From contig DCHO01000022.1 in assembly GCA_002315655.1 (NCBI GenBank), positions 1-13,791 on the forward strand: a DNA stretch of 13,791 bases, given 5' to 3'. The notes below the pieces were generated by a model that was given only the letters and a program-made list of their open reading frames with translations, ran no database searches and was not told the origin of the DNA. The translations under genes and the position numbers were made by a program. Origin of the DNA: Christensenella sp. UBA1750 (GTDB lineage Bacteria > Bacillota > Clostridia > Christensenellales > UBA1750). Below, piece by piece: positions 12,429 to 13,791 of this stretch; within the stretch, counting starts at the first letter, position 1; every line of letters starts with the position of its first letter.

Positions 12429-13307
12429 ATGGTTAATAATGACAGATATTGCGAGGACAAGCCTCGCTATCCTAAGAAGGATGGCGAGAAAAGAAGCTTT
12501 GCCCCGCGCAGACCGATAGAGAGAACCGAGAAAACCGAAAGATCCGACAGACCCGCACGGATCGAAGAACAAAAGGAAGCCCCCGAGAATTTGGTCGTGG
12601 GGCGCAATGCGGTGCGCGAGGTTCTGCGGGCGGGCAGGGACATCGAAAAGCTCATGGTCGCCAAGGGCGACGTGTCCGGCTCCATGCGCGAATTGGTGAG
12701 TTTGGCGAAGGACAAGGGCGTGCTGGTGCACGAGGTTGACCGGCGGAAGCTGGACGAGCTGGCGCCCAACCATCAGGGCATCGCGGCCTTTGTGTCCATG
12801 TACCAGTATGCGGAAATTGCCGATATTTTCGCGTTGGCGGAGGAGAAGAATGAAGCACCCTTCATCATCGTGCTGGACGGCATCACCGATCCGCACAATC
12901 TGGGCGCCATCGTCCGCTCTGCGGAGTGCCTAGGGGCTCACGGGGTCATCATCCCGGAGCGCCGCGCCGTGGGGCTCACCCCTGCCGCCATGAAGGCTGC
13001 AGCAGGCGCGCTGGAATGGGTGAAGGTCGTGCGCGTTACCAACATCACAAGAACGCTGGAAGACCTAAAAAAGCGCAATGTCTGGGCTTATGCCACCGAC
13101 ATGAACGGAGAAAACTACCATAAGGTGAACTTTTCCGGCGGGGTCGCGCTGGTCATCGGCGCGGAGGGCGAGGGCGTGTCGCGGCTGGTCAAGGAGACCT
13201 GCGACGCTACTGTGTCCATCCCCATGTCCGGGCATTTGGATTCCTTAAACGCCTCCGTCGCCGCCGGCATCTTAATGGCAGAGGTGGCGCACCAGAGGGC
13301 AAGGTAA
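12429..13307 (+). CDS. rlmB: 23S rRNA (guanosine-2'-O-)-methyltransferase RlmB, SpoU/TrmH family
   Basis: 292 residues. Residues 1-50 are a highly charged Arg/Lys/Glu extension likely to be disordered and RNA-contacting. Residues 52-124 form the SpoU substrate-binding domain (NLVVGRNAVREVLRAGR, then ELAPNHQGIAAFV). Residues 144-290 form the SPOUT knot with motif 1 LDGITDPHNLGAIVRSAECLGA (Arg163), motif 2 ALVIGAEGEGVSR (Glu246 or Glu248) and motif 3 IPMSGHLDSLNASVAAGILMAE. This set is the signature of 2'-O-methylation of a G in 23S rRNA (G2251 in E. coli), as opposed to TrmH. AAAGGATG lies about 9 bases before the ATG, overlapping the thyX stop; rae1 begins one base after the stop. Gene order supports the RlmB call. 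Confidence 0.93.
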   Translation: MVNNDRYCEDKPRYPKKDGEKRSFAPRRPIERTEKTERSDRPARIEEQKEAPENLVVGRNAVREVLRAGRDIEKLMVAKGDVSGSMRELVSLAKDKGVLVHEVDRRKLDELAPNHQGIAAFVSMYQYAEIADIFALAEEKNEAPFIIVLDGITDPHNLGAIVRSAECLGAHGVIIPERRAVGLTPAAMKAAAGALEWVKVVRVTNITRTLEDLKKRNVWAYATDMNGENYHKVNFSGGVALVIGAEGEGVSRLVKETCDATVSIPMSGHLDSLNASVAAGILMAEVAHQRAR

Positions 13308-13308
13308 T

Positions 13309-13788
13309 ATGCTGTATCTGGTAGACGGTTACAATATGATCGGCGCATGGCCGGAATTTCAGCACATCGAGGACATTTCCCGCTCCCGGGAGCTGCTGAT
13401 CTTAATGCTCTCCGACTTTGCGGGCTTTACGGGCGATGAAATCATGCTGGTCTTTGACGGCTACAAGGGCGACAAGCTCAAAACCTCCGAGGAAATCGTT
13501 TCCGGCATCAAGGTGATCTACACCAAGAGGTCAGAGACCGCCGATCACTTCATCGAGCGCACGGTGGACGAGCGCATGGCGAACCTGCCGCGCTTTTCCA
13601 GAGCCGCCATCCGCGTGGCGACCTCCGATGCCACCGAGCAGAACGTCATTTTCACAAGGGGTGCGGTGCGCATTCCGGCTAAGGAGATGCGTTCCATCGT
13701 CCGCTCCGAAAAGGGCGTCCAGCGCGGGCACCATCAGCCCAAATATTCCTCCTCCACGGTTTTTGCGGAGGAGGAATATTTGGGCTGA
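13309..13788 (+). CDS. rae1: NYN/PIN-domain ribosome-associated endonuclease Rae1 (YacP family), C-terminus suspect
   Basis: Rae1 cleaves certain mRNAs in the ribosomal A site in B. subtilis. The first 130 residues show the YacP form of the NYN/PIN fold: YLVDGYNMIGAWP (Asp6), MLVFDGYKGD (Asp50), ETADHFIERTVDE (Asp79) and VATSDATEQNVIFTRGAVRIPAKEM (Asp107), which together supply the acidic active site. The gene starts one base after rlmB, with AAGG and GAGGG upstream. The end is odd. After about residue 140 the basic helical tail expected in YacP homologues is missing, and residues 142-159 plus the stop are encoded inside a perfect inverted repeat, the last seven residues being specified by the reverse complement of the preceding bases. 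The true gene probably continues differently. Family call is firm; the last 18 residues should not be trusted. Confidence 0.88.
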   Translation: MLYLVDGYNMIGAWPEFQHIEDISRSRELLILMLSDFAGFTGDEIMLVFDGYKGDKLKTSEEIVSGIKVIYTKRSETADHFIERTVDERMANLPRFSRAAIRVATSDATEQNVIFTRGAVRIPAKEMRSIVRSEKGVQRGHHQPKYSSSTVFAEEEYLG

Positions 13789-13791
13789 TGG
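13731..13791. repeat. Perfect 25-bp inverted repeat at the window edge, possible fold-back artefact
   Basis: Bases 13731-13755 and 13767-13791 are exact reverse complements over 25 positions, separated by 11 bases (ACGGTTTTTGC). The second arm ends at the very last base of the window, so the repeat may extend further. There is no T-tract after it, and it lies inside the rae1 reading frame. Confidence 0.95.

Noticed and set aside
1..13791. CRISPR arrays, tRNA or rRNA genes, insertion sequences, phage or toxin-antitoxin genes
   Set aside because: No spaced direct repeats, cloverleaf, transposase or integrase signatures were seen on either strand.

Overview
The window reads as a chromosomal segment of a G+C-rich Firmicute of class Clostridia; an Oscillospiraceae/Ruminococcaceae-type gut anaerobe is my best guess. 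The pointers are purine-rich Shine-Dalgarno sites, MEP-pathway isoprenoid synthesis with a fused IspDF, the flavin-dependent thymidylate synthase ThyX, and the order mrnC-thyX-rlmB-rae1. That order resembles the mrnC-rlmB-yacP block of Bacillus. There are no rRNA or tRNA genes, CRISPR arrays or insertion sequences. Genes are tightly packed and nearly all on the plus strand.

Region 1 (1-1450, minus strand) holds the N-terminal part of an RlmD-type rRNA m5U methyltransferase, running off the left edge. Upstream of it lies a lipoprotein ApbE flavin transferase with a near-consensus promoter. Region 2 (1450-5099, plus) starts divergently from apbE. It holds a membrane-anchored NusG-domain-II protein, a Gx-transporter/HepS-like membrane protein, a GNAT acetyltransferase, a decayed QueG-like fragment whose ATG appears to have become ACG, and an intracellular GH78 (alpha-L-rhamnosidase-like) enzyme. 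A strong intrinsic terminator follows. ApbE, NusG-II and Gx-transporter proteins together suggest a flavin- or quinone-linked extracytoplasmic redox module.

Region 3 (5200-11054, plus) is one apparent operon behind an extended -10 promoter. It starts with an unrecognised 953-residue protein, followed by rqcP, the bifunctional ispDF, mutY and an NTF2/SnoaL-like protein. The large protein seems to combine an Hfq/Sm-like N-terminal module, three cold-shock-like beta-barrel repeats and a long C-terminal half that I cannot place. It is 8 bases upstream of rqcP, so an RNA or ribosome role is the most reasonable guess. It is the best candidate here for undescribed biology.

Region 4 (11196-13791, plus) begins with a terminator and promoter packed together. 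It encodes Mini-RNase III, ThyX, the 23S rRNA 2'-O-methyltransferase RlmB and the ribosome-associated endonuclease Rae1, mostly rRNA maturation and mRNA quality control. The 3' end of rae1 lies inside a perfect 25-bp inverted repeat that reaches the last base of the window. It replaces the expected C-terminus and looks like a fold-back or assembly artefact until shown otherwise.
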